Source: Microbacterium lacus
GTDB taxonomy: Bacteria; Actinomycetota; Actinomycetes; Actinomycetales; Microbacteriaceae
Length of the DNA: 64,000 nt
Assembly (NCBI RefSeq): GCF_002812805.1
Contig: NZ_NMUM01000044.1
Coordinates: forward strand, 124,001 to 188,000
Direction of reading: 5' to 3'
Shown here one piece after another: positions 1 through 9,962 of this stretch. The notes under the pieces were generated by a model that worked only from the letters and a program-made list of their open reading frames with translations, had not been told where the DNA came from and did no database searches. The translations under genes and the position numbers were made by a program. Position 1 is the first letter of the stretch. Each line of letters begins with the position of its first letter.

Positions 1-2407
1 GCGCGGCGGCCTCCAGGCTCTCCAGCTCGCTCTTGTCGGCGATGAGGAAGACGAGGGTGTTGCGATGCACGCGCTGGCTGGCGCCCTTGGTCTCGATCGC
101 GTCGCGCACCCACTGGTGGGCGGACGAGTCGGCGCCGTCCGACTTCCGCCGTGAGTGGCGCGGGTGAACAATCACCAGTCGCGCATCCTCGAGGTCGGGG
201 ACGTCGGCGCTGGATGCTGGGGCGACGTGTACACGATCGAACACACCGCGCGCGCGTTCCTCGCCGCGGAGGCGATCGGTGATCTCGTTCCACACCGTCT
301 CGACGTCTTCACGGAGCCGCTCGGCATAGTCGTTAGCGGTCTTTGTCACCGATGGCTGGGTATCGAACCAGTAGTGGCCCTGCTCTTCGTAGAAGTACGT
401 CGAGCGCTGGGCAAGCAGCTCGATCGCACTGCCGAAGTTGCCAAGGGTGTCACCGGGTGCTGCGGTTCCGAGCCAGACGTACTGCTTGTCGAGACCCTTT
501 CGCGACGCCTTGATCCTGGGCGCGGCGCCCATGAAAATCGTTCGCGCGATCCGCTGCGTCACGAACCTCTGCCCCAGGTTGGGGCGGTCCAGGTCGATCT
601 GCTGCGCCATCGATCCTGGGCCGTCGATGTCGGAATCGATGATCGGCTTCCACTGATCCTCGAGGTACTGGGTGAGGTCGGTGTTGACTGTCGTCGCCTC
701 CAGCGGCACGTTGCCGGGGAGGATCAGCGGGGACGTGTCGTTGGACGCCCACAGCTCGTGCACGATCGACGACACGAGCTTGAGCACGCCGCGAGTGCGC
801 TGGAACCGCTCCAGCGTGGACCAGTCCTCGTACAGGCGGTCCAGCAGCTCAGGGTGCAGCGGATACGAAGCTCGGATGCGCTGTTCGTAGTCGTCGCTCG
901 GAGCCGCGGCATCCCGAGGGAACAGCGCCGTATTGCTCCGATACAAGGTGACGAAGCTTCGAGCTACCGCAGAGATCGTGGTGAGGCCCTCAGCGTTGGG
1001 CGCCTGGAAGAGTCGGCGCCGCACGATCTCGAAAGACTCGTCCTTGCTCGACGGCCGCCACTGGTCAGCGACCCGGCGGATCACGTTCTGCAGTCGTTCC
1101 AGGGCGAGCTGACCGTTGGCGCCACCGATCTCGATGTCGCTTCCGCTCCCCGCTTCGCCGGTGTCGGATGCCGGGATCGAGACGACGAGCATCGCGCCAG
1201 GCACCGATCGGACGACTTCCGTCAGCGACTGCGCGAACGTGAACTGCGTCTCGAACGAACCAGACGGAAGCTCCTTGTCCGTCACTAGCTGCCGCGCGTA
1301 CGCGACCCACTCATCGATCAGGATCAGTGCCGGCGAGTGCTTCGCGATCAGCGTGCGCAATGCTTCGCCCGGGTTCGTCCCGGCGCGGTCGTCCTCAGCA
1401 ATGAGGTCGTACGCTTCGCGGCCGCCGAGCTGCCAGGCGAGCTCGCCCCAGAGCGTGCGCACCTCGGTCCCGTCGTCCTTGATGAGCGGCGATCCCGCCT
1501 TCAAGTACGTGCCGACCAGTGCGACGCGCTTCACGCCCAGCGCCGCAAGATCCGGGCTCCCGGTCTCAGCAATGAGTTCCTGCAGCTCCTGCGGGAAGTC
1601 CTTCGCGGGCGTGCCGCTGAAGAGGTGGTAGAGAGCGAGCATCGAGTGCGTCTTGCCGCCACCGAAGTTGGTCTGCAGGTTGACGACCGGGCTCGCGTTG
1701 CCGTCCCCGCCGCCCACGCGTCGGAGCGCGCGCGACAGCAGGTCTCGCAGACCCTCCGTGAGGTACGTGCGGGTGAAGAACTCGACCGGATCGCCATACT
1801 CGGGGCTCGTCGCCTGACCGGTTCGCACCAGATGCAGGTCGGCTGCGAATTCGGATGCTGTGAACTCGCCTCGTGCCACATCATCGTGCGGGCGGATCAC
1901 CTCGCGCCAGGGACGCAGACCCGAACCCGGGTCGAGGGTCACCGTCGTCCGCTTGACCTGCTTGCGCGTCTGATCCTCGAAGACCGTGCGCTGCAGGTCG
2001 ACGCGGAGCTTGCGGACGTCCTCGGCGGAGTCGACCGCGCCGACGGCATGGAGCAGTCGCTCGATCGTGTCGAGCGCGCGCGCCGCGTCATCAGAGCTGA
2101 ACGGCTCGTTGTGCGCCCACAGGTTGCGTGTCTCGCGGAGCTCAGAGCCGAAGCCCTGCTGTGCCCGTGACAGCATGTCCTTGAATCGGTACCCCTGCTC
2201 TGTGATGGCGCGCAGCTGCACCTGGACATCGTGCTTTGTCAGCGTTCGTGCCGGTCCGCCACGGCGTTGAGCATCTTCTTGTGCCCACGCGGCCGGCCAG
2301 TCCGATGTGCTGTAGGCGGCGGTCATCACTTCATCGACGGAATCAAGCAGTCCCTCCGACAACAGGTCGAAGGCCTTGCCCACGCGGTCACGGTTGTTCA
2401 TCGCCAT
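1..2407 (-). CDS. Swt1-family HEPN domain + DUF499 AAA+ ATPase, C-terminus off the left edge
   Basis: Reading the minus strand from ATG at 2407 gives 802 codons with no stop up to the window edge, so the gene is truncated by the window. The N-terminus (residues 1-130) looks like a Swt1-type HEPN domain with an RNLWAH motif (R-x4-H) near residue 95, the usual HEPN RNase signature. A DUF499-type P-loop, GGGKTHSM, lies near residue 250, and a Walker B, LILIDEW, follows around residue 360. Start lies 5 nt past the methyltransferase stop, so the two are co-transcribed. A second in-frame ATG at 2401 is possible. DUF499 ATPases are known partners of DUF1156 methylases in defence loci; the RNase activity is inferred from the motif only. 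Confidence 0.85.
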   Translation of the reverse strand, partial: MAMNNRDRVGKAFDLLSEGLLDSVDEVMTAAYSTSDWPAAWAQEDAQRRGGPARTLTKHDVQVQLRAITEQGYRFKDMLSRAQQGFGSELRETRNLWAHNEPFSSDDAARALDTIERLLHAVGAVDSAEDVRKLRVDLQRTVFEDQTRKQVKRTTVTLDPGSGLRPWREVIRPHDDVARGEFTASEFAADLHLVRTGQATSPEYGDPVEFFTRTYLTEGLRDLLSRALRRVGGGDGNASPVVNLQTNFGGGKTHSMLALYHLFSGTPAKDFPQELQELIAETGSPDLAALGVKRVALVGTYLKAGSPLIKDDGTEVRTLWGELAWQLGGREAYDLIAEDDRAGTNPGEALRTLIAKHSPALILIDEWVAYARQLVTDKELPSGSFETQFTFAQSLTEVVRSVPGAMLVVSIPASDTGEAGSGSDIEIGGANGQLALERLQNVIRRVADQWRPSSKDESFEIVRRRLFQAPNAEGLTTISAVARSFVTLYRSNTALFPRDAAAPSDDYEQRIRASYPLHPELLDRLYEDWSTLERFQRTRGVLKLVSSIVHELWASNDTSPLILPGNVPLEATTVNTDLTQYLEDQWKPIIDSDIDGPGSMAQQIDLDRPNLGQRFVTQRIARTIFMGAAPRIKASRKGLDKQYVWLGTAAPGDTLGNFGSAIELLAQRSTYFYEEQGHYWFDTQPSVTKTANDYAERLREDVETVWNEITDRLRGEERARGVFDRVHVAPASSADVPDLEDARLVIVHPRHSRRKSDGADSSAHQWVRDAIETKGASQRVHRNTLVFLIADKSELESLEAAA

Positions 2408-2412
2408 CGAAC

Positions 2413-5208
2413 TCAGTCCCCGTCCTCATCGAAGTCGAACGCCTGCTGAACCGAGCGCGGCGAACCGGCGTGCTTCCGCGCCTGTTCATTCACGTCACCC
2501 CACGCACTCACCAACCCGTTGAAGAGGATCGCGTCCTTGGTGTCCCGCTTTTTCTCCGCCTCATGGAACAGAAGGAAGCCCAGTTCCTTCACCGCGTCGA
2601 GATTCACCCGTGTCTGCACCGACGGGAGCAGGGCGGCGACCTGGTCGGCGCCATGCTTCGCCATCACTGCGGCGAGTCGGACGGTAGCCTCCCACACACT
2701 TACTCGTTCATCCGCTGCAACGTCCCATGCGTTCTCGAGCTGAGTCGGAGACAGTAGCCGCGCTTTGCCACCTCTTGCTTCGAATATGCCCCCACGCTCA
2801 AGTGTGCCTAGGGAGGTGTCCGAAGATCGCGCGAGCTGGTCCGCAACGCCTGAGCTTTCTTCGGTCCAGCCGTACTGTCGGTACCACTTGACGGCGAATC
2901 GGGTATCAGGATCGAAGTCGGACTCCTGTTCACCGATTACCTCATCGAGCGTGGCGTTCACGAGTAGCAGCGCGTCCTTCACGCTCATGTCGGAACCATC
3001 GGCTTCGCGAACCCGCGAGTAGCGAGAGAAGACCTCAATGCCGGGCCCGATAGCAGCCTGCGCAAGATCGACCGGGGCAACATCGCCCTGAATCATCTTG
3101 CGGAGCGCATCCGGCAGCTCTGTCTTCAGAGCGGCGACGAATGCTCGTCTGGTGGTAGCGGGGGCGTCGACAGGTCTGGGCCTGCACGCCAGCACGATCG
3201 ACGAAGCAAGGGCATTCGTCCCGAAGCTCAGCATCCGGCCAGCGCGCTCGCTACGCAGGGGCCAGGTTGCGGTGATCGTCCACCCACCGTCGATCAGCCC
3301 GCCGAGCATCGTGTGCCATCCCGTAGATGTTGTGCCGGTATCCCGCACGTCCTGTTGCTTGTAGGCGTAGTAGACGGTGAGTGGGACAAGTCCGTTCGCG
3401 GACTCACGCATGCGCGCAAAGACGCTGTTGAAGCCGCTAACAAAGAACTCCGCAGCGCCCGCCTTTCCGCCGTGTCGTGCAGAGTTCGCCACCAACTCGT
3501 CCGCCTTCGGTGTCAAGACAGTCTCGAAGAGGGACGGGTGTATGTCGCGCAGCGAGCGTCGGAGCCATACGTAAAAGAAATCGGAGAGATCCGAGTATCC
3601 GATGTTGTCGTAGTAGGGAGGATCAGTCGAAACGACAGTCACTGCATAGTCACGCGCGGCTGCGTCGGCTTGGGTGGCTCGTCCAGGGTTACGGGGGTCA
3701 GCGGGCATGGCATCAACACCAGCAGCCACCCATTCGACGTGGGCACTGAAGTTGCCGACTGAGTTCGAGAACGGGTTGATTTCCACGTAGTCCCAAACCA
3801 TGGGCAAAGCTTGTCGCGAGAAGGTGTCCCGAACGCCCTCGATCTGCGTGATCCAGCTACACAAGGTGGACGACCAATCCGCGAGCTTGCTCACCGCGAA
3901 AGCGAGGTACGTCGCGACTGCGTCTGCGTACGCAATCGCCCCGTTCCCACCAAGAGCGATTCCCTCTCCGTCTTCCATCCCGGCGCTACGCGCATCGTCC
4001 ACCACGCGCCCGTGGACCTCACCGATGAGATCACTGAACGTCGACAACGCGGCCAACTGACGGGACGAGAAGAGGTCGGTGAAGTGCCTGAAACCATAAA
4101 GGGAAACGTTCCGTGATGCAGGTCCCCCCTCGGGGATCTCGCCAATCGGGAGATCCTGTGGTGGGGGAGTGACTGCGGCACGGATTTGCACGTCGTCTGC
4201 GGGAAGGTAGAGCCGCGACCGAGAGCCTTCGGCGACCGTCGCCATGAGCTGTGTGCCCATTCGTCCTGCCGTGGCTTCGGAGCGCAGATAGTCCCAGGAC
4301 ATAGGCGTTCCATCGACGATCGAGATAGCGCCGCCCTTGTCCCGACCGACGGATCCATCCTCGCCAACCGGGCCTGAGCGCCCGTGTTCGATCCTGAAGC
4401 TCACACCGCGCCCGCTCACCTCGGGGGTCAGATAGGTTTCCCGACCCTTCTTCTTGCTGAGCCACCACGTCCGCGCTAGCGGAACGCTTATCGGGTTGGC
4501 GGGGTTCGGGTTTGTGACAGTTCGAGCCCAGATCCAGCCGACGACCGTGTGCTCGGTGCCTTCCGCAGTCGTCGCTTTGGGATACAGGTGGCCAATACGA
4601 GCCCATGCCGCCTCCCGGAGCCACTCGCCGTAACGGCGCACATCCTCGGCGAGCCCGGCAGCTCGGCTCCATGGGACCGTGCGTGACTCTGCATCTGGGT
4701 TGACCGGCGCCCTATCCGCGAAGACTGGGGGGATTTCGATTAGACCCTTGTTCTTGAGGACAGCGACTGGGTTCAGATCGGACGCCGATGCTTGCAGGCC
4801 GAGCCTCTGCGCCTCGAGGGGAATCGCTCCGCCGCCGGCAAAGGGGTCTAGGAATGTCAGGGGCGTGTCGCCATTGCTGCGAACGATCTCCGCGCGCGCC
4901 TTCGCGAGCAGCTCCTCGTTGGAGGAGTTCTCCCACTTGCACAGCTCCTCAAGGAGTCCGTGGAGTCGACGTCGTTCCGCGTCCTGGGCATCCACTGAGG
5001 GGAACTCATCGGGCCGCGATGAGGGATCGTCGACCAGCTGAGCAAACAGCACCGCACGCGCTGCCGCGAGCGGGCGTGGGGCCCAGTACAGGTGCATTGT
5101 GGAAGGATGACCCTTCCTGGGGACTGACTTTTCATGTTCCGCCGCCGCGTTGATGGCTTCGAGCGGAAGAGAGGTTTCGATGAGCTTCTTCTTGGGCGTT
5201 GCGTTCAC
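2413..5208 (-). CDS. DUF1156-type DNA methyltransferase
   Basis: 931 residues. SAM-binding motif FAGGGAIPLEA lies near residue 120 and the catalytic DPPYYD motif near residue 527, which is the N6-adenine/N4-cytosine amino-methylase type. The N-terminal segment HPSTMHLYWAPRPL is typical of DUF1156 proteins. The open frame runs upstream to 5433, but that part overlaps the helicase gene and is not protein-like; the GTG at 5208 with GAGAGAC upstream is the best start (MNATPKKK...). It sits 43 nt after the helicase stop and 5 nt before the HEPN-DUF499 start, so the three genes form an operon. Expected role: protective modification of host DNA or target recognition in a DISARM-related system. Target base and sequence are unknown. 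Confidence 0.85.
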   Translation of the reverse strand: MNATPKKKLIETSLPLEAINAAAEHEKSVPRKGHPSTMHLYWAPRPLAAARAVLFAQLVDDPSSRPDEFPSVDAQDAERRRLHGLLEELCKWENSSNEELLAKARAEIVRSNGDTPLTFLDPFAGGGAIPLEAQRLGLQASASDLNPVAVLKNKGLIEIPPVFADRAPVNPDAESRTVPWSRAAGLAEDVRRYGEWLREAAWARIGHLYPKATTAEGTEHTVVGWIWARTVTNPNPANPISVPLARTWWLSKKKGRETYLTPEVSGRGVSFRIEHGRSGPVGEDGSVGRDKGGAISIVDGTPMSWDYLRSEATAGRMGTQLMATVAEGSRSRLYLPADDVQIRAAVTPPPQDLPIGEIPEGGPASRNVSLYGFRHFTDLFSSRQLAALSTFSDLIGEVHGRVVDDARSAGMEDGEGIALGGNGAIAYADAVATYLAFAVSKLADWSSTLCSWITQIEGVRDTFSRQALPMVWDYVEINPFSNSVGNFSAHVEWVAAGVDAMPADPRNPGRATQADAAARDYAVTVVSTDPPYYDNIGYSDLSDFFYVWLRRSLRDIHPSLFETVLTPKADELVANSARHGGKAGAAEFFVSGFNSVFARMRESANGLVPLTVYYAYKQQDVRDTGTTSTGWHTMLGGLIDGGWTITATWPLRSERAGRMLSFGTNALASSIVLACRPRPVDAPATTRRAFVAALKTELPDALRKMIQGDVAPVDLAQAAIGPGIEVFSRYSRVREADGSDMSVKDALLLVNATLDEVIGEQESDFDPDTRFAVKWYRQYGWTEESSGVADQLARSSDTSLGTLERGGIFEARGGKARLLSPTQLENAWDVAADERVSVWEATVRLAAVMAKHGADQVAALLPSVQTRVNLDAVKELGFLLFHEAEKKRDTKDAILFNGLVSAWGDVNEQARKHAGSPRSVQQAFDFDEDGD

Positions 5209-5251
5209 GGCTGCGTCTCTCGTAGGTCGATGGCTGTTTCGATCGGGCCCG

Positions 5252-8200
5252 TCATCGCGGTGGGCCTCCGCGATCCCAGTAGTCGCGCCATTCCTCGTTG
5301 TACGACCGAGTTGTTGCTGACGGCTCGATGTGCGTGAATGCGTCGAGGACATACCGAAGCCGGTCGTGCTCCTCGCCATCGGGCGACACGAGCACGAGCG
5401 CGAGTCGGTGACGATCGCCTTGAGTCTGGGCAAAGGTGACTTCGTTGGTCGTGATGGTGAAGGTGTCGGATCCTTCGACCCGCCCCTTCACTTCGATGTA
5501 GTGGATGCGTCCCTCGTTGTCGTACGACTGGATGTCGTAGCCGGGGTTGTTCCGGGGCATCTCGAGAGGGTTGCGGCCGAGTGCGAGCTCCGCGGCGAAA
5601 ACTGCCTCGACTGCACGTCGCTCGACTAACTCGGTCTCGCGCGCAAATGTCCGAGGGGCGGCATCCTCATCTCCCGGAGCGAGACGCTGACTCGGCACAA
5701 CGATCGCTGATCCACGGACGACCGCGGGCAACGCGACGAGCTGCGTGCTTTCGTCGAGCGCGCGGAGCCGCTTCTCGAGTCGTTCGTCGAGCTGTCGCGC
5801 TCGTTGGAGCGCGGCTTCTGCGCGGATGCGGCCAATGGTACCGGCGCGTTCGAGAGCTTCGAGGCGGTTGTGCTCGCGATCCCAGTGGTTGATCTCGGCG
5901 AGCAGTCGCTCTTTGACCTGCACGCGGGTGCGGTCGACGTCTACCGAGATCCGCGCGCTGAGCTCCTCCATGCGGGGGGCGAGTCCGTCGCGGTATGCCC
6001 ACGCGCGGATGGATCGTTCGTGATCGCTCTTCGACCACTCGGCGTCAAGGACCGTCGCGATTGCATCGGCCTCGTCGGGGTCTGGTGCGTCGTAGTCGAG
6101 GTACGGAGGCGCGGCTGCCAACGTTACGTCGCCTGCGGTGTCGAGGACAGGGTAGTCGAAGTGGTGCGAGACAGTGTCGGGGTCGGGGGTGGCGTTCTGG
6201 ATACGCTGCTCGACCGCGTAGAGCAGTGCGGTTCGGTCGCACTGCTGTTCACGACGGTCGACGAACACTGTGCCCTGCTTGAGGACCGGGCCGAGATCCT
6301 CAATGGTGAGCTCGATGACGGCCTGCAACAACGGGTGGCCGGGTGCGAGCAGCGCGGCCTGAGTCTGACCCTCGGGACGAACATGCACGGTCTCGAACGT
6401 GACCCGTTCATATCGCTCCGGCACGGGCGCCCACCTGTTGAGCCTGCGGGCGGTGTCGATGACACGCTGGGGCACGCGAGTGATCTCGTAGCGCCCCTTC
6501 TCGCGGCGCCGGATTCGGCCGCCCAGTCGTTCGAAGGCGGGAATGAAGAAGGCTGCGATGTAGCCGGGCTGCAGTCGCCGCTCGCGGGCTTTCTCCATGC
6601 GTCCACGGATCTCTTCGAGGTTGAGCGAGGAGTACATCTCGGGGTGCAACGCGCGCTCGGCCACCATCGTGTCGAGACCGTGAGCGACGCTCGCGTCGAT
6701 GACGCGGTCCAGCTCAGCCTTCCGCTCAGGCTGGTCACCGTAGCGGATCGCCTCGATCAGCAACTCGCGGAGAGACTTCTCCTGGAAGGCATCCGCGTCG
6801 CCAAGAACGTTGAAGAGGTTGCCGCTGTACGCGATCGACATCTGGTCGATCTTTGACAGCAACCGCGTGAAGACATCTCCTTCGCGAGTGTCCTTGGCGA
6901 CCATGTTCCACAGATGACAGACCTCGCGCTGTCCGATGCGGTGGATCCGCCCGAAGCGCTGCTCGATCCGGTTCGGGTTCCACGGCAGGTCGTAGTTGAC
7001 CATGAGATGCGCGCGTTGCAGGTTGAGGCCTTCACCCGCGGCATCCGTCGCCAACAGCACGACGGTATTGCGGTCGTAAGTGAACTGCTCGCGCGCCGCT
7101 TTGCGATCTTCACGGCGGGTGCCGCCGTGAATGGTGATGACTGACTCGGGGCGTCCCAGCTGCGTCGTGATCTTCTGCCGCAGGTAGTCCAGCGTGTCCT
7201 TGTGCTCGGTGAAGATGATGATCTTGCGCGGCTCGCCGGAGTCGTCGTGGACGAGGAGCTGGTCGTCGAGGATCGCTCGCAGCTGCACCCACTTCTTGTC
7301 GTCGTCGAGCAGCCGAACTCGACGTGCGACACGGATGAGGTCTTCGAGGATCGTGATCTCCGCGCGGAGCTCTCCGATCGACTCCGCGGCGGTGGCGAGG
7401 TCCACGACCTCGTCGACGCGCGCTTCGAACTGTGCGCGCTCTTCCTCGGCGACCTCCTCGTCGAGGTCGTCGAACGAGTCGGGGTCGAAGTTCGGGATCG
7501 AGTTGGACGCGTCCTCGAAGTCGAGAGTCGTGCGGCCCGTCGACCACTCGTCGATCGTCGCCGTCATCGAGGTGCTGTACCGTGCCTCGTCGGTCGCACG
7601 CTGCCATTCGCGCAGACGCGTCTCAAGTCTCACCTGGCGCCGCTCAAGCGATCGGAGGATCGCTTCAGGGCTCGAGGCGAGGCGTCGCTGCAGAACGGTG
7701 AGCGCGAACCCCACGTTGTTGCCGCGCTTCTTGTCGCCGGCCTGCGCGAGGCGTTCCGCGCGGCCCATCTCAGTGCGGACATAACCGGTGACGAGTTCGT
7801 ACAGTTCGCGTTCTGCGTCGCTGAGCTCGTACTCGACCGTGTAGGCGCGGCGTTCAGGGAACAGTGGTTTGCCCTCGAAGGTGAGGAGCTCTTCCTTCAC
7901 CATTCGGCGCATCAGTCCACGCGTGTCGGTCCGATGAACACCGGCGCGGAACTGTCCCTCGAACCGATCCCGATCCAGCAGCGACATGAACAGCTGAAAG
8001 TCCTCTTCCTTCCCCGCGTGCGGTGTCGCTGTCATCAGGAGGAAGTTGTGCGCGGTCTCGGCGAGCAGTCGGCCGAGCCGGAACCGCTTCGTCTCGTCGA
8101 CTTGACCCGCCCAGGAGGAGTAATGCGCAGACATCCGGTGCGCCTCGTCGACAACGACCGCGTCCCACGTCACGTCGGAGAGCTGCTCGATCAGGTCGTC

Positions 8201-8851
8201 GCTGCGGGAGAGCTGGTCCATCCGTGCGATCAGGAACGGGTGCTCGGCGAACACGTTGCGGCCTTGTGCATCGTCGATCATCTGGCGGTTGAAGATCTCG
8301 AACGAGAGGTCGAACTTCTGCGACAGCTCTTCACGCCACTGCTCTACGAGGCCGCCGGGGGCGACGATCAGCGCTCGTTCGCAGTCGGCGCGGAGGATGA
8401 GCTCCTTGAGGTAGAGGCCGGCCATGATCGTCTTGCCGGCGCCGGGGTCGTCGGCGAGCAGGAACCGCAGCGGGATCCGCGGGAGGAGCTCTTCGTACAC
8501 CGCGCGGATCTGATGCGGCAACGGGTCGACGTCCGAGCTGTTCACCGCCGCCATCGGGTCGTAGAGCGCGGCGTACTTGATGCGCAACGCTTCGGCCGCA
8601 AGCCGGAACTCGTCAGGGTCGCCGTCGAACGCGGGTGCGTTACCCAGCTCCGTGACTAGTTCGAGCTTGCCGGCATCGAGCTCGGTGATGGTGCGTTCGC
8701 CGGTCCGACCCGAGTCATCGCGGAAGAAGATCTCGACGAGCGCGTCGTCCAGCGGTGTCACGCCGACGAGTGTCACCGGCTGCCCGGGCAGGACACCGCG
8801 CAGGCGTTGCCCGGCGCGCAGCGATGCGAGCGTCACTGTGGGTGCGTGCAC
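5252..8851 (-). CDS. SNF2-type helicase with C-terminal DUF3883
   Basis: 1,199 residues, GTG start with a strong GGGGAGGAA site 5-6 nt upstream. Walker A DDPGAGKTIMAGL is near residue 137, the DEAH box VVVDEAHRM near 235, motif III MTATPHAG follows, and motif VI HRIGQRE is near 637. The C-terminus (about 1,090-1,160) contains a DUF3883/NOV-like segment NPGYDIQSYD followed by IEVKGR, which resembles a nuclease-like fold. Size and domain order match the DrmD-like helicases of DISARM-class systems, but drmA, drmB and drmC are not in the window. First long gene of the operon helicase-methylase-DUF499; it likely translocates on or remodels incoming DNA. Confidence 0.88.
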   Translation of the reverse strand: MHAPTVTLASLRAGQRLRGVLPGQPVTLVGVTPLDDALVEIFFRDDSGRTGERTITELDAGKLELVTELGNAPAFDGDPDEFRLAAEALRIKYAALYDPMAAVNSSDVDPLPHQIRAVYEELLPRIPLRFLLADDPGAGKTIMAGLYLKELILRADCERALIVAPGGLVEQWREELSQKFDLSFEIFNRQMIDDAQGRNVFAEHPFLIARMDQLSRSDDLIEQLSDVTWDAVVVDEAHRMSAHYSSWAGQVDETKRFRLGRLLAETAHNFLLMTATPHAGKEEDFQLFMSLLDRDRFEGQFRAGVHRTDTRGLMRRMVKEELLTFEGKPLFPERRAYTVEYELSDAERELYELVTGYVRTEMGRAERLAQAGDKKRGNNVGFALTVLQRRLASSPEAILRSLERRQVRLETRLREWQRATDEARYSTSMTATIDEWSTGRTTLDFEDASNSIPNFDPDSFDDLDEEVAEEERAQFEARVDEVVDLATAAESIGELRAEITILEDLIRVARRVRLLDDDKKWVQLRAILDDQLLVHDDSGEPRKIIIFTEHKDTLDYLRQKITTQLGRPESVITIHGGTRREDRKAAREQFTYDRNTVVLLATDAAGEGLNLQRAHLMVNYDLPWNPNRIEQRFGRIHRIGQREVCHLWNMVAKDTREGDVFTRLLSKIDQMSIAYSGNLFNVLGDADAFQEKSLRELLIEAIRYGDQPERKAELDRVIDASVAHGLDTMVAERALHPEMYSSLNLEEIRGRMEKARERRLQPGYIAAFFIPAFERLGGRIRRREKGRYEITRVPQRVIDTARRLNRWAPVPERYERVTFETVHVRPEGQTQAALLAPGHPLLQAVIELTIEDLGPVLKQGTVFVDRREQQCDRTALLYAVEQRIQNATPDPDTVSHHFDYPVLDTAGDVTLAAAPPYLDYDAPDPDEADAIATVLDAEWSKSDHERSIRAWAYRDGLAPRMEELSARISVDVDRTRVQVKERLLAEINHWDREHNRLEALERAGTIGRIRAEAALQRARQLDERLEKRLRALDESTQLVALPAVVRGSAIVVPSQRLAPGDEDAAPRTFARETELVERRAVEAVFAAELALGRNPLEMPRNNPGYDIQSYDNEGRIHYIEVKGRVEGSDTFTITTNEVTFAQTQGDRHRLALVLVSPDGEEHDRLRYVLDAFTHIEPSATTRSYNEEWRDYWDRGGPPR

Positions 8852-8921
8852 GTGGTTCCTCCCCTGGAAAATGGCAAGTCGATCAGGATACGTCGTGCCG
8901 CCGACATCGCGGCCGACTGGG

Positions 8922-9104
8922 TCAGTCCGGAGATCCTGCGTCCCCCCTGCGTACCCAGTCGTCGACCTCGCTCGCCTGGAACTTCCACAGACGCCCGACC
9001 TTGTGCGCCGGCATCCCCTTGTCGGAGATCCAGGCGTAGATCGTGTCTTTGGTCACGCCCAAGTGCTCAGCGATGTCGTCGGCAGAGAGCCACGGCTCTG
9101 ACAT
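8922..9104 (-). CDS. AlpA/excisionase-type helix-turn-helix protein
   Basis: 60 residues from ATG at 9104. The sequence WLSADDIAEHLGVTKDTIYAW followed by HKVGRLWKFQASEVDDW is a MerR/AlpA-like winged HTH of the excisionase (helix_turn_helix_17) type. It lies 70 nt upstream of the helicase gene on the same strand. Such proteins act either as excisionases for mobile elements or as local transcription factors; here the position at the head of the defence operon favours a regulator, while the nearby Tn7-like genes leave the excisionase option open. Confidence 0.8.
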   Translation of the reverse strand: MSEPWLSADDIAEHLGVTKDTIYAWISDKGMPAHKVGRLWKFQASEVDDWVRRGDAGSPD

Positions 9105-9127
9105 TCACGCCCCCATGCGGATCGAGC

Positions 9128-9155
9128 CGGATTTTTCCGGGTATGGCCGATCCTA
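9128..9155 (-). promoter_or_regulatory. hairpin and -10-like box upstream of the AlpA-type gene
   Basis: A short inverted repeat, CCGGATTTTTCCGG (9128-9141), lies between the phosphoesterase stop and the AlpA-type start. On the minus strand a TAGGAT hexamer (9150-9155), a common actinobacterial -10, overlaps the last codons of the phosphoesterase. The stretch GGTATGGCCGAT at 9140-9151 also resembles half of the GTATGGC repeat seen at three other promoters. Function is inferred from position. Confidence 0.35.
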
Positions 9156-9962
9156 TCGGGAACCCTCGCCCTCGTCGCCATTGAGGTGCCCGACTTCGTC
9201 AACGGCCGCCAGCAGCTCTTCGAGGTGCATGTGAAGTTCGTCGTACGCCTGCATAAAGAACATCAAGCCCATGTTGAGTGGGGGCGTGCCGTCCAGGTCG
9301 GCGAGGACCTCTCGAGCCTCGCGGACCGCTGTCTGCAGCCGCGTCTCGATTCCGGGCAGCCTCTGGATCCACGCGTCGATGACGCTGAACGGGACTGGTG
9401 AGAAGTCGTGGGCGTCGACGCCGACGTGGAACTGATGCCCATTCGGGCCATGGTCCCGCGCGTGCGTGTGCCCGTGGATGAGCGGGATGCCGTCGTCCCA
9501 CCGTGGGCGATGCGACGTGTGGCGGTCCTGTTCCTGGCTGTCGCCGGCGTAGGGGTAGTGCGAGGCGATGATCCGGTACCCGTGGCGGGTGCCCTCGATG
9601 ACCTCTGGGAGGATCTCCCAGCCCGCCGCTTCGTACATGGGCAGGAATCGCTCTATCGCCCGTTTCGACTGTGTCGCGGGTGAGACGCGATCGTGGTTCC
9701 CGGGTACGAGCAGCCTGCGCCCGTTGAGCCGCGCGGTGAGCGCGATCGATTCCTCGATCGAGCCGAGCGCCACGTCGCCAAGGTGAAGGACGACGGCGCC
9801 TGGCGACACCGTGTCGTTCCATCGGCAGACGAGATCCTCGTTCATCTCCTCGACGGTGGAATAGGGCCGACCGGCGAGTTCGCTGATGCGGGCGTGGCTG
9901 AAGTGCGTGTCGGAGGTGACGAAGTCGACCTGATCGAAGTCGAACGTCGGATAGTCAAGCAC
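9153..9962 (-). CDS. calcineurin-like metallophosphoesterase
   Basis: 269 residues, GTG start overlapping the preceding stop by 8 nt. All metal-binding motifs of the family are visible in order: SDTHFSH (residues 17-23), LGDVALG, PGNHDR, ASHYPY and HGHTH. This subgroup resembles stand-alone MPE-family phosphoesterases that hydrolyse phosphodiester or phosphomonoester substrates in the cytoplasm; the substrate is unknown. Its last third is not part of the catalytic core and ends with a helical segment. That tail has a diverged copy (roughly 80% identical by eye) at 35,612-35,748 in a hybrid pseudogene. Confidence 0.85.
   Translation of the reverse strand: MLDYPTFDFDQVDFVTSDTHFSHARISELAGRPYSTVEEMNEDLVCRWNDTVSPGAVVLHLGDVALGSIEESIALTARLNGRRLLVPGNHDRVSPATQSKRAIERFLPMYEAAGWEILPEVIEGTRHGYRIIASHYPYAGDSQEQDRHTSHRPRWDDGIPLIHGHTHARDHGPNGHQFHVGVDAHDFSPVPFSVIDAWIQRLPGIETRLQTAVREAREVLADLDGTPPLNMGLMFFMQAYDELHMHLEELLAAVDEVGHLNGDEGEGSR

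Noticed and set aside
155-2170. Long plus-strand open frames (155-1,288 and 1,337-2,170)
   Set aside because: They lie opposite the HEPN-DUF499 gene, show arginine-rich high-GC shadow composition and no family features.
5208-5433. Extended N-terminus of the DUF1156 methylase from 5433
   Set aside because: Those codons overlap the helicase end and are Ser/Arg-rich; a GTG at 5208 gives the expected start.
7202-8659. 485-codon plus-strand frame
   Set aside because: Antisense to the SNF2 helicase, whose motifs are all clear; typical GC-rich antisense shadow.
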